A stretch of 55,076 bases of DNA, from positions 1 through 55,076 of the forward strand of contig JBAUMZ010000045.1 of NCBI GenBank assembly GCA_049578985.1, read 5' to 3'. Below, piece by piece: positions 18,549 through 28,136 of this stretch (position 1 is its first letter; each line of letters starts with the position of its first letter). The notes beneath the pieces were generated by a model. The model saw only the letters and a program-made list of their open reading frames with translations, was not told where the DNA came from and searched no databases. The stretch is from TH5896 sp049578985 (lineage in GTDB: Archaea; Thermoproteota; Nitrososphaeria; Nitrososphaerales; Nitrososphaeraceae). The position numbers and the translations under genes were made by a program.

Positions 18549-19588
18549 AAGACACAAAGAGATTCATACCACGACAGCGCTGGTGAGAACAAGAAAGAAT
18601 GTGAGTACTAAATTCCGAAGTTATGTGTAGAGCGTTTCAGACAATTCTTAAGTAAATTTTAGCACATCTCGTAGAATAGAACAAGAGACAAGAACCGTAT
18701 CGAACGTTACCAGTACTAGTTCATCGAAACTTTATTTAATAAAGTATTAAATCGTTGTATCAAAAGGTCAATAGCCTGATCGAGATGACATCTAGTATTA
18801 GAACGAAGATACTTTCAATTCGTCATGAGAATAATTTATGTAATGTCTAATTAGTATATTCATGCCAACCCTCATAACGATTGATTCGTGTCATAGCTAC
18901 GATGAAGCTCTTGTAAAACGCAAACGTCTTGAACTCGAATCACAATTTCCAATATCACATGTCTTTTCCCATCTCCCACTCGGTATTCTTGAAATAACGT
19001 AATGGAATACTATCAGGGGAGCGAATATAATCGCATTCAATACAGAAAGGGTATAATTGTGTATGAATAATAGGTACAACGAAATTCCGAACCCAGTCAT
19101 TATTTCAATGTATGTGCATGTACAAAGCTGTAATCCGATATTTTTAAAATCAATCTTGATCACGTCTTTCGTAATAATGTGGTCATAAGTCACATAAATC
19201 CATTATTCCAGATTATATCCAAATTCACTCCAGATAAATAATAGATTATGACATTCAGTAATCTATTATTGAAATTTATTCCATAAAATGGTATCAGGAT
19301 ACGCAAAGAATGAACCGCACTGAGGATAGCATACAATGTCATTGGACTATAAATAAATTCTTCAATTCATCCTTTTTTTATATGGCTCATGATATGAATG
19401 TGGCGTTAAACCACTTAGAGTTCTAGCAATCTCGTTAGTATACAAATAAGATTTTTCAACTGCTGCAAGTAAAAATAAAGATTAACTGGCTTTTATACTC
19501 GTAGTTACTGGACATGCCTAGTTTGCGTAGAGCTAAATGATTCAACCTTAGGTCGCAGTTCTGACATTAACTGACTAAAGAACTTCTA
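18549..19588. other. long spacer with one weak membrane ORF
   Basis: Over 1 kb with no clear gene. A minus-strand ORF at 18897-19193 (98 codons) predicts two hydrophobic segments (FGISLYLLFI and LNAIIFAPLIVFHYVIS) but has no homology I recognise and no clear promoter. Confidence 0.3.
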
Positions 19589-19597
19589 AATATATAA
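19589..19597 (+). promoter_or_regulatory. TATA box of a leaderless small gene
   Basis: AATATATAA about 22-30 bases before the ATG at 19619. Confidence 0.55.
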
Positions 19598-19618
19598 CAC
19601 ATTTAGTGAATATTGCAC

Positions 19619-19867
19619 ATGTCAAGTCCCGTGCAGAGAGAACGAAGATTAAGCAGTCTTAGCAGAAAAATGGGTCGCGAACTAGATGAGGATTTTAGAA
19701 GGGGAGGAAACATACTAAAGGACATTTTGATTCGTGACTTTGATAGGGAAATTGCACTAGCCGAGGGATTTGCTGACCAAAATGATCTCACTGGAGCGGC
19801 ATACCATAGGGCGATGGCTTATGCAATACACAACACTCTGAGGGATCTTGAAATGATGATTGGATGA
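19619..19867 (+). CDS. small hypothetical protein, helical
   Basis: 82 residues from the ATG at 19619 (a TTG two codons earlier is less likely because of the TATA spacing). The product is strongly charged and helical (LSRKMGRELDEDFRRGG, then FDREIALAEGFADQN). The second half (GAAYHRAMAYAIHNTL) resembles helical bundles. No family recognised. Good codon usage and the promoter support a real gene. Confidence 0.6.
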   Translation: MSSPVQRERRLSSLSRKMGRELDEDFRRGGNILKDILIRDFDREIALAEGFADQNDLTGAAYHRAMAYAIHNTLRDLEMMIG

Positions 19868-19905
19868 TTTGAAATAGAAACCATAATGTCGCCGCAGTAC
19901 TGGCA

Positions 19906-20061
19906 TTAGTCTTCTGGCAGTAGCCGCCAACTGTGGTACTCTACCTTCGCTTCCTGGTTGCTGTTCTTGTCTTCGTCGCTTTGCTTTATGAACTCTTTAA
20001 AGTTCGTACAATCCATTATGTTGTTACAGTAAATGCAAATCCATCTCATTGTTGTCATCAT
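19906..20061 (-). CDS. 51-residue cysteine-containing protein
   Basis: Too short for usual ORF lists. Begins MMTTMRWICIYCNNIMDC, a CxxC plus third cysteine that could bind a metal, followed by a charged tail ending in SWRLLPED. A TATA box (20090-20097) lies 29-36 bases upstream of the ATG, fitting an archaeal promoter. Function unknown; the paired cysteines suggest a zinc-knuckle-like mini-protein. Confidence 0.5.
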   Translation of the reverse strand: MMTTMRWICIYCNNIMDCTNFKEFIKQSDEDKNSNQEAKVEYHSWRLLPED

Positions 20062-20089
20062 TTCACTTAAGGGATAGTACGGACTTTGT

Positions 20090-20097
20090 TTATATAA
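20090..20097 (-). promoter_or_regulatory. TATA box for the 51-residue protein gene
   Basis: Minus-strand CTTATATAAAC with the core at 20090-20097, well placed for the ATG at 20061. Confidence 0.5.
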
Positions 20098-20600
20098 GAT
20101 TCTTCTATGATGGTTCTGCTACAATCTTACGCTACCAAGAAAAATGACGGTATTCGTCCTTGAATATGTACTCCCAAAGGCTTCTGAATATATCGATATG
20201 TTGTTCACTAGGCAAATAAATGTATTCGCTAAAGAATAGGACGATTTGCAGCCATTAGGAATGTTTCCACAGTATCTTGATACAAGTAATTGCAGCTAGA
20301 AGATTTCCTACAGCACTTTCATATTCCCTCCTTCAATTAAATCTATAAATTCGAAGTCTCGAAACATTTCAATTCTGGTCCTATCTATGATAATATCAGT
20401 ATCAGAATTTCTCTATGCTTCATTTCTTTCTTCGCCGTGCTTATTACTCGTATAGGTTTTAGTAGTAGTTCAATTGTCATACCATGTAGGATTTAATGAG
20501 ATCTATTACTAAACCATCTATCATAATTTATAACCTACAGCAATTCAGATTTCGAGTATGAACACGGTAGGCGGTCAAAAATAGAACGATATTTTACAAA
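20098..20600. other. spacer, nothing recognised
   Basis: About 500 bases without a supported ORF or RNA gene. Confidence 0.4.
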
Positions 20601-20602
20601 GA

Positions 20603-20611
20603 ACTATATAA
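20603..20611 (+). promoter_or_regulatory. TATA-like box before msrB and a 12-codon leader ORF
   Basis: CTATATAAT is about 52-60 bases before the msrB ATG but only 27-35 bases before an ATG at 20638 that opens a 12-codon ORF (20638-20676), whose stop lies inside msrB. Either msrB has a short leader or the mini-ORF is translated and coupled to msrB. Confidence 0.35.
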
Positions 20612-20662
20612 TCATAGAATACAAGATAGATAGGCTCATGACCATAAAAGGATTTATCAGAT

Positions 20663-21052
20663 ATGGATTACAATAAACTTACCAGAGAACAAGAACGAGT
20701 TATTATCAATAAAGCAACAGAGCCTCCTTTCATCGGAGAGTATGACAATTTTTATGAAGAGGGAACATTTATTTGTAGAAGATGTAACGCACCTCTCTTT
20801 TCGTCTAAAAGTAAATTCGATGCAGGATGTGGCTGGCCAAGCTTTGATGAAACGTTACCAAATGCAATAAGGCATATCCCTGATCCTGATGGGATGAGAA
20901 TAGAAATAGAATGTAAGAATTGTGGTGGACATTTAGGACACGAATTTCTAAGGGAAGGTCTGACCGATAAGAATACTCGTGAGTGTGTCAATTCGTTGTC
21001 TATCTATTTTGTCCCAAAGAGCAAGGAGTTGCCCAAGATCATAAATGAGTGA
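20663..21052 (+). CDS. msrB: peptide-methionine (R)-S-oxide reductase
   Basis: 129 residues, the standard length. Reduces the R form of methionine sulfoxide in proteins using thioredoxin. Zinc is held by C38/C41 (CRRC) and C84/C87 (CKNC); the catalytic cysteine is C108 in RECVNS, where an asparagine-cysteine context is usual; C56 in DAGCGWPSF may resolve. Cytoplasmic. Its stop codon overlaps the start of msrA by eight bases, so the two are translated together. Confidence 0.95.
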   Translation: MDYNKLTREQERVIINKATEPPFIGEYDNFYEEGTFICRRCNAPLFSSKSKFDAGCGWPSFDETLPNAIRHIPDPDGMRIEIECKNCGGHLGHEFLREGLTDKNTRECVNSLSIYFVPKSKELPKIINE

Positions 21053-21605
21053 AAACAATACTGATTACGAATCTGCTACATTTGCAAACGGGTGCTTTTG
21101 GTGTAGTGAAGCAGTGTTCAAAAGGCTAAAGGGAGTAAAATCAGTTCTTCCTGGATATTCTGGAGGACGAGTGAAAAACCCTTCTTATGAACAAGTGTGC
21201 AGTGGGAGAACAGGTCATGCAGAATCAATACAGATCGAATTTGATCCAAAGGTTATAAATTTTGAAAAAATACTTGACATTTTCTGGCGTACACATGATC
21301 CCACAACCCATAACCGGCAGGGTAACGATATTGGGACACAATACCGTTCGGCAATCTTTTATCATGATCTGAAACAAAAAGAGATTGCTGAGAAGTCTAG
21401 AAGAGTGCTTGAAAATGAAGGAACCTACAAAGATCCAATCGTAACAGAAATAGCCCCATTTAGTAGCTTTTATGTTGCAGAAGATTATCATAAGAATTAC
21501 TATGATGAACATCGAGATGCTCCTTACTGTAGTTATGTAATTGATCCTAAGGTGCATAAGTTACTTGTGAATTATGAAAATGATGTAAGAGCTGATTACA
21601 AATAG
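21045..21605 (+). CDS. msrA: peptide-methionine (S)-S-oxide reductase
   Basis: 186 residues. Contains the family motif GCFWCSEAVF with catalytic C17 and the adjacent C20, then GVKSVLPGYSGG and the substrate-binding HDPTTHNRQGNDIGTQYRS. It repairs the S form of methionine sulfoxide, complementing MsrB encoded just upstream with an overlapping stop/start. The pair indicates exposure to oxidants, expected in an aerobic ammonia oxidiser. Confidence 0.95.
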   Translation: MSENNTDYESATFANGCFWCSEAVFKRLKGVKSVLPGYSGGRVKNPSYEQVCSGRTGHAESIQIEFDPKVINFEKILDIFWRTHDPTTHNRQGNDIGTQYRSAIFYHDLKQKEIAEKSRRVLENEGTYKDPIVTEIAPFSSFYVAEDYHKNYYDEHRDAPYCSYVIDPKVHKLLVNYENDVRADYK

Positions 21606-22247
21606 CTGCGTGTTCAGAGGATCCAAGTATCTGAACTACTACTGAACGGAACCAAATATCAGAAACTCAGAATTTATTCTTAAACTATAATACTCCTCCC
21701 CCGATTCCTATTTTTGTACACTTCTTACTCATAATATTAGTACTTTGTAGAGTGGTGGAGACACTGATGTAGACTATTGGTGGAGAAAATATTGAACAGC
21801 AAATTCCTCTGATAATTCCATTTCCTTAAAGCAGAAATATAAACGGAAGGTGCACTAGTATAGTATATTTCACAACCTTTGCTCGCAAATATCGATTACC
21901 TCGAGAACAGACACATTACTTCTGATCTGGAGCAACGTCTGAGTTGCATCTGTTAGTGAAGGTTCGGCTAAGCATTCTCCTTTTTATTACTAATTTCACC
22001 ATAATCAAATATCCAGTTATTTCCAACCCTATCCTCTTACCCATACTACTAAAGCTGTCTATCTGTAACTAAATAATATAAAAGGGAACAATTTTATCCT
22101 TATCTAAAAAGCGACCGATTGGATAATTAATTAATCTTAAGAAATAAGGTCAGTATTCAATAAACTACATGTCAATTACCTCCGCATTTAATGCATATTA
22201 AGAAGAGTATTAAGAAGAGATATATCTTGGGAAGAGATGTTTAGCAT
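21606..22247. other. spacer, promoter of the helicase gene
   Basis: 640 bases without a supported gene. GATATATC at about 22219 lies 25-30 bases before the GTG at 22248 and may be its TATA box. Confidence 0.35.
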
Positions 22248-24854
22248 GTGTCTATCGGTTATAGATGTCCTAATTGTAACGACTCTAATTCAATTAGTGT
22301 TAATAAGATTTATAACGGTCGATTGATGTTTTCTTGCTCGAAATGTAGTATATGCGGTATCGTTCCACCTATGGCTGAACAAGACGAAGCTTATTTGGAA
22401 TTTCTTTCCATGTATGATAATGGACAAATCGACAAGGTAATGGATTTAGAGTCGGTAATAGAACAGGAAAGACTCGTGCGCCCATTGTCCGAGATAAGAA
22501 AATTAATCCGTAAAAATGATGCGGTTGGTAATAAATTACTTGAGGACGTGTTGAAGTCTAAAAGAGATTATATAGTTGATTTTATAGTCCTAGAAGGACC
22601 AGAGCCAGAAGTTGGTCGTGAATTTGAATTTCTTAACATCGATGAGGGAATCGTCTCTAGTCTAAAGCAGCGAAATATCCAAAGACTTTACAAGTTTCAG
22701 GAAGAATCCATTCTCCAAATATTAGAGGGAAGGGATGTTGTCATTGTCGCACCGACCGCATCTGGTAAAACTGAGGCCTTTTGTATTCCCATAGTACAAA
22801 GAATTTCAGTTGAGGCAGCACATTTTTCATCTCTTAGGCCAGAAACAAAACCAAAGAGACGAAAGGTGTTTGCTGTATTTATATATCCTACCAAGGCATT
22901 GGCAAGAGATCAACTCCCAAAAATAATGCAAATAGCTGGTTCGGTGGGTCTAAATGTAGGTATATTTGATGGGGATACTCCGCAATCTGAAAGGGAACTA
23001 ATTACTGGGGTGCTGATCCCGGAGATCATACTCACCAACTTTGATGTAGTCCATTACCATCTCCTCCATAAGACAAGATTTTCCCGCTTATTAAGGATGT
23101 GCAAATTTTTGGTTGTGGATGAAGCTCATGTATATACTGGAGTATTTGGAGCCAATGTCTATTATATTATAAAAAGACTCGAGAGAATGACATCAAGCGC
23201 TACAAAGGATAAACTTCAGATCGTTGCTGCATCTGCCACTTTACCAAATGCACATGAATTCTGTAGTTCCCTCTTTGGAAGGGACCTGAGTTTAATTTAT
23301 GGTAAAGGTAGAAAGGGTAAAATCAACCTAGTAATTATATTTCCATCACTACATTCGCAGAGATCACTAATGCTTGATATATTAAAGAGATTGATCACAA
23401 CGAATCACAAAACTATAGCTTTCAGCAAGTCACATCTAGGATCAGAACTTTTAGCATTCTATTCGGCCAAACAAGGAAACCAGATACGAGTCCACAGAGC
23501 AGGTTTACTACCACCGGAACGTAAATCAGTTGAAGATCTATTTAGAAATAATAAGATACTAGCGATTTCGGCGACTCCTACATTAGAGCTCGGAATAGAC
23601 ATAGGAGATGTAGATGCCATAATATCTGACATCGTTCCAGTAAATCGGCTTATTCAAAGATTGGGTAGGGCGGCAAGAAATGGGCAAGAAGGATATGCGT
23701 TTCTTACATTAGGCAGCGATCCAATTAGTCAATATTATAAGCTCCATCCAGAAGATTATTTACAAGATCAGCAGATAGCGTATACTGATCCAACAAATTC
23801 TTTTGTAGAAGAATATCAAGTTCTTGCTATGGCATGTGACAAACCAATTTCAATGAATGAATCGTCCCCACTAAGGAATACTCTCCAAAAACTAATTTCA
23901 GTCGGATTGGTGAAAATCTCAAGAGGAAAGTTTGTTCCCGAATTTAGCAAGGCAATGAATGTACTTTGGAACTTTAGCATTAGAGGCCTAGGATCCAAAG
24001 TTGACATAATATTTAATGCGAAAAAGATTGGTGAACGACAAATGCCTCAGGCAATAGAAGAGCTGCATGACCAGGCGATATATTTCCTTGGGGGTAAGAG
24101 GTACAAAGTCGTCAAACTTTACCTCGAGGCTCCAGATAACAAGTTAGATAAAGAGTCATACGCAAAGTTAGCGGCTATACCTGGAGACTATCCATACTAT
24201 ACAAAGGCAATTGTTGATGAATGGCCAACCATTCTAGAAATTCATGAGCAAAAGACTGTATTTGGAATAGAGGTCAGATATTGCTCGCTGGAGATTTTGA
24301 AGAAGGTTTCAGGTTATTCGAATATAGAATTAGGTAAAGAAGTTACTCAAGGATCAAGAATATATCTTGAAAGTCCATTAGAATTCAAATTCATTACAAA
24401 AGGCTTAGTTTTTCGTGCCCCAAAACCTAAGAATGTAGTAGAATCTATTGCTATTGATGATGATTATCTCGAAATGAGTGGATACCATGCTACAGAACAC
24501 GTTCTAATAGAAGGAAGTATTATGATAACTGGCGGTTCGTCGCAAGACATGGGTGGTATTTCAATTGGTTCTACTGGTCTAATCTTTATTTACGATGGCA
24601 GCATAGGCGGAAACGGTGCGAGTAGGACATTGTATGAAAAGCTGGACAAAGCAATGATGAGAGCACAAAGGGTATTATCGGAGTGTCCGTGTAGGAATGA
24701 AAGTGGTTGTCCAAGATGTACCTTTTCCTATAAGTGTGGCAATAATAACGAATACTTGCACAAGAATGCAGGAATAGAAATTTTGAATAGTATTGTTGCC
24801 GGAGAGAAAACCATAATCGGAGAACAAGTTCCTGAAGACAGGCCTCTTGTTTAG
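22248..24854 (+). CDS. MrfA/Hrq1-like DEAH helicase with DUF1998 zinc domain
   Basis: 868 residues from a GTG start. An N-terminal zinc-ribbon-like segment has C7, C10, C30, C33 and C36. Superfamily 2 motifs follow: Walker A APTASGKTE (168-176), VVDEAHVYTG, AASATLP, and motif VI QRLGRAARNGQ. The C-terminal domain ends in a four-cysteine cluster (CPCRNESGCPRC, then CGNNNEYLHK), the mark of DUF1998 helicases such as bacterial MrfA and eukaryotic Hrq1, which help repair DNA cross-links. DNA repair is the likely role. Monocistronic. Confidence 0.88.
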   Translation: MSIGYRCPNCNDSNSISVNKIYNGRLMFSCSKCSICGIVPPMAEQDEAYLEFLSMYDNGQIDKVMDLESVIEQERLVRPLSEIRKLIRKNDAVGNKLLEDVLKSKRDYIVDFIVLEGPEPEVGREFEFLNIDEGIVSSLKQRNIQRLYKFQEESILQILEGRDVVIVAPTASGKTEAFCIPIVQRISVEAAHFSSLRPETKPKRRKVFAVFIYPTKALARDQLPKIMQIAGSVGLNVGIFDGDTPQSERELITGVLIPEIILTNFDVVHYHLLHKTRFSRLLRMCKFLVVDEAHVYTGVFGANVYYIIKRLERMTSSATKDKLQIVAASATLPNAHEFCSSLFGRDLSLIYGKGRKGKINLVIIFPSLHSQRSLMLDILKRLITTNHKTIAFSKSHLGSELLAFYSAKQGNQIRVHRAGLLPPERKSVEDLFRNNKILAISATPTLELGIDIGDVDAIISDIVPVNRLIQRLGRAARNGQEGYAFLTLGSDPISQYYKLHPEDYLQDQQIAYTDPTNSFVEEYQVLAMACDKPISMNESSPLRNTLQKLISVGLVKISRGKFVPEFSKAMNVLWNFSIRGLGSKVDIIFNAKKIGERQMPQAIEELHDQAIYFLGGKRYKVVKLYLEAPDNKLDKESYAKLAAIPGDYPYYTKAIVDEWPTILEIHEQKTVFGIEVRYCSLEILKKVSGYSNIELGKEVTQGSRIYLESPLEFKFITKGLVFRAPKPKNVVESIAIDDDYLEMSGYHATEHVLIEGSIMITGGSSQDMGGISIGSTGLIFIYDGSIGGNGASRTLYEKLDKAMMRAQRVLSECPCRNESGCPRCTFSYKCGNNNEYLHKNAGIEILNSIVAGEKTIIGEQVPEDRPLV

Positions 24855-25014
24855 CTAGCCTGTAGAAATTATGTTTTTGCCTTAACCTGAATCTATTAAT
24901 GGAGAGTAGCAACTACCAACCCCCCCTAAGTTTTTCATGACAAACTAAATTGATATATCCAACTGACCTTAAAGAGATTTTTCAGACGTTCAGAATACTT
25001 GCCTCAGTCGATAT

Positions 25015-25122
25015 ATGGGATCAGAAAACGCGGAATATGTAGAACGGAATACTACTAAATTGGCAGTAATTCATTCTTGGCTACAAGAAATAAAAGAATC
25101 ACAATTAAAAAATATGCCGTAA
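25015..25122 (+). CDS. possible 35-residue protein
   Basis: ATG ORF with a charged helical product (NTTKLAVIHSWLQEIKESQ). No promoter or ribosome site of note. Unrecognised; may be chance. Confidence 0.25.
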   Translation: MGSENAEYVERNTTKLAVIHSWLQEIKESQLKNMP

Positions 25123-25342
25123 ACAAGTTATCTGATTACCAGACTCAATCTTAAGGAATCATAATGATTTATGTCCATCGTATTAATCGGTTCATTTTAA
25201 AACCTATGAATAACACCTAATTTTGCATGTATAATTTAGAAGTAAATGTAGATTAAATTAAGCAACGGTAGCGAGAATGTCAGCTTATGCTCAACTCGAT
25301 TCACAGAACGGGTCATCACTATTGTATGAATAGGAGTTATCT
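25123..25342. other. spacer
   Basis: Nothing recognised. Confidence 0.4.
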
Positions 25343-25594
25343 TCAATATTTCCAATCATTGGTTATTCCATTCCACCACGTCCGATATGACTTGGCATCA
25401 TGACCTATTTCATCTCGAACCCTGAATTCAATTGAATAAAACATATTCTCCATAGCATCTATACCTCCGTCAGAAAACATCTCTCTTCCGATTTCCTCAG
25501 CTCGTTTTCTTTTAATATCAAAATCAGTGGCCTTGGGATTTTGAATACAATAAGTGAGATTGTCAAAGAGCTCTTCTTCCAAATATGCATCCAA
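25343..25594 (-). CDS. small hypothetical acidic protein
   Basis: 83 residues from a TTG start. The frame continues upstream to GSGGRDPN without an ATG, and a GGAGGT lies about 12 bases before the TTG. The product is acidic and helical (RKRAEEIGREMF, then MENMFYSIEFRVRDEIGHDAK) and ends in a tryptophan-rich TWWNGITNDW. It looks like real protein, but I know no family. Confidence 0.5.
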   Translation of the reverse strand: MDAYLEEELFDNLTYCIQNPKATDFDIKRKRAEEIGREMFSDGGIDAMENMFYSIEFRVRDEIGHDAKSYRTWWNGITNDWKY

Positions 25595-25746
25595 GTTAGG
25601 ATCTCTACCTCCTGAACCATATTCTTAACTAGATATATAAGATTTGACATCTATCAATGGAGTATGAAAAAATATGAGATCGTGTGAAAGAATATGATTG
25701 ACTGGTTTGAAAGAAGAGGCGCAGAGGATCAATCGCTGCATTCATT

Positions 25747-25992
25747 TTGAAATATGTAACATCAGATGCGCTGAGTGATTCTCGTGTAGCCTCCTACCTC
25801 TCGAAGGGTGACGATGTCATTGTAAAGGTCCATATGGATCGCTTGATTAGCTGGAATCTATTAGACTCTAAGGCCGGAACATGGTGTTGGTGGCTACTTC
25901 CATACACTCGATGGATAGGGCGAAGCAGAGAACGCATTCATGATTCCTATAACCCGTGCCCTTTAAAGATTTGTATAGCAGAAATAGGCTGA
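25747..25992 (+). CDS. weak ORF, perhaps a remnant
   Basis: 81 residues from a TTG start. It includes a plausible segment (YLSKGDDVIVKVHMDRLISW) but a tryptophan-rich, odd middle. Not recognised, no promoter seen. Confidence 0.2.
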   Translation: MKYVTSDALSDSRVASYLSKGDDVIVKVHMDRLISWNLLDSKAGTWCWWLLPYTRWIGRSRERIHDSYNPCPLKICIAEIG

Positions 25993-26047
25993 TTCGGTCG
26001 AAATTAGACTACTATACCGATTTAGAAGATCATGCCCGTTTAGAGAT

Positions 26048-27997
26048 TTAATCCTTGTCTTCATCATCAAATACATCATACTGCTCAGTAAACTCTCTAA
26101 AGAGTTGATACTTTATTAGATATCGTTCTCCACTACTCAATAATCTGGCCAGTGTTCTGATTGCTTCAAGTATGTTTGGTCCATTGCTTAACATCACACA
26201 TTCTACGCGCCGTCCCATTATCAGTGCATCTGCTATCTCTGGACGACTTCGAAGTCCACTTTCAGTTAAGCTTTCTAGTATTTGTGTGGCCAAGATAACA
26301 GGGACATGCGCAGCTTCACATAAACAGAGGATATCTTCTTGAATGAATGCCAAATTCTCAAATCCCACCTCAACAGCCAAATCGCCCCTTGCGATTAATA
26401 CTGCAAATCTTGGCAGGTCAAGTCCAGCAATAAGTGTCCTAGCCAAATTGTGAACAGAATCTGAGGTTTCGATCTTTGCAACTATACCCAAATCTGCACA
26501 ATTCCGTTTTGTTAATTCTTTGTGCAGATCATAGATATCCTGAGGTCCGTGTACAAAACTTAGTCCCACCATGTCTGCGTGCTTAACTATAAAGTCCAAA
26601 TTTTTGATATCCTCTTGGGTTAACGCTGGTGTTTTAATCCCTGAATCTGGAAAGTTTATACCCTTGTTGGATTTTATTTTGGCTACAATACCATGAGGTG
26701 ATACGATTTCTAATTCAAGATATTCCTCCTTTGATGACTTTACAATTGCTTCAATTTTTCCGTCGTCTATCAACACTTTATAACCAACCTTAACTTGATC
26801 AAGGATGCTCGGATACGTGCAACTGATACCTGTAGGATCATCACTAAAGCGGTTGCTATCACCGCCATGCCCCAACCTTGTATCTCTATAAAGGCGGAGG
26901 ATATTCCCAGCTTCTACACTTATCTCAATTGGTTGAGGTTTCGTAACTCCGACGGTAAACGAACACTTACGATCATTATCTGAATCATTTATTTGACATT
27001 CCAGTTTTATACCCTCCTTTAGAAAAGCCCTGTGTTCTAGTCCTATCCTTACTCTAGTAGGACTGATTCGTTCAAGTACCGTAAGATTACGTGGACGCCC
27101 ATCTCGTGCATCCTTGAATGTTATTTTTTGACCTATTCTTAGGCCCCCTAGCCCACCATAATTGATCTTTGAAATCGCTATAACAAAACTCGACGGTGGT
27201 GCTCCTTCCAAATTCAATACTTCTGTCGCTCTTGCCTCGCTGTCTAAGAATCCTTCTACAAGACGCATAGGACGACCGTGAATGTCTTTAGGCGAAGGAA
27301 TTTGGAGGGGTCGAACTTTGAGCTCCATTGGGCCTGTCCGAATTTTTGGCCCTCCCAGATCCATCAAGATCATACATATTCGTCCTTCAACCCCTTTCCC
27401 ATTTTGAACTAATTGCTCTTCGACACCACGTAGAGTCTCAACTAGTAATTTCCATTCTCTGGCTGTGTTATGAGCACAATTTATTCGAGCAATATCCATC
27501 CCATCGATCAATTCATATTGATAAATATCAGAGGAATCAAGTGTTACCATAATGTGTGTTCTTCTTTCTTTAGGCATCAAACCAAACATTAATTTACTAC
27601 GCAATGACATGAGCAATCTTCCACTTTGAGGATCGATCTTAAGTAAACTACTGGTATTAACTGGCCTGATTCCAAAATGTTTGAGGACCTGTTCGATACT
27701 GAATAGTACATTACTTTCCGACATCGCTAAAGAAGCAAGACCCACTTCAGCTAGTCTTATTTGTAAATCCGATAAATTCTGTTCTCTTAATACTAAATAA
27801 CATAAAAGATTATCAAAGCTGCGTATCTGATCATTCTCATTCTCATTCCTCACTCTCTTGAATTGAAACTTATTATGTGCTTTTTGTGCACGTTCTAAAA
27901 TACTAATGTATATCTCGTTGAGATCTTCGCCAAGAGCATCAAATTCTTCCGGCTTACGAGTATCAGATTTCTCGTAATTCTCTGTGGTCGACATCAT
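26048..27997 (-). CDS. pyruvate kinase-like protein, atypical
   Basis: 649 residues. An N-terminal extension of about 130 residues with no known domain precedes a pyruvate kinase barrel: GMDIARINCAHN (substrate arginine), MDLGGPKIRTG, a B domain of about 200 residues that is longer than usual, then MVGLSFVHGPQDI, VAKIETSDS with the catalytic Lys and metal-binding Glu, ARGDLAVEVG, and LATQILESL. The C-terminal allosteric domain of ordinary pyruvate kinases is absent; the protein ends soon after the barrel. The start of the barrel (MVTLDSSD for the usual TIGPAS) is also changed. Catalytic residues are kept, so a kinase or related phosphoenolpyruvate reaction is possible. Confidence 0.75.
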   Translation of the reverse strand: MMSTTENYEKSDTRKPEEFDALGEDLNEIYISILERAQKAHNKFQFKRVRNENENDQIRSFDNLLCYLVLREQNLSDLQIRLAEVGLASLAMSESNVLFSIEQVLKHFGIRPVNTSSLLKIDPQSGRLLMSLRSKLMFGLMPKERRTHIMVTLDSSDIYQYELIDGMDIARINCAHNTAREWKLLVETLRGVEEQLVQNGKGVEGRICMILMDLGGPKIRTGPMELKVRPLQIPSPKDIHGRPMRLVEGFLDSEARATEVLNLEGAPPSSFVIAISKINYGGLGGLRIGQKITFKDARDGRPRNLTVLERISPTRVRIGLEHRAFLKEGIKLECQINDSDNDRKCSFTVGVTKPQPIEISVEAGNILRLYRDTRLGHGGDSNRFSDDPTGISCTYPSILDQVKVGYKVLIDDGKIEAIVKSSKEEYLELEIVSPHGIVAKIKSNKGINFPDSGIKTPALTQEDIKNLDFIVKHADMVGLSFVHGPQDIYDLHKELTKRNCADLGIVAKIETSDSVHNLARTLIAGLDLPRFAVLIARGDLAVEVGFENLAFIQEDILCLCEAAHVPVILATQILESLTESGLRSRPEIADALIMGRRVECVMLSNGPNILEAIRTLARLLSSGERYLIKYQLFREFTEQYDVFDDEDKD

Positions 27998-28136
27998 TCA
28001 ATCATCTTGTTGAACAAGATTTTGAAGTCTATTGCTACTAAGAATTGAAATATCCGGATCGTATAACTTAGATCTGATATTCGATGCGTATTATCGGTTT
28101 GTACATTTTTCCTTTTTAGCCAGAATATTGTGTTTC

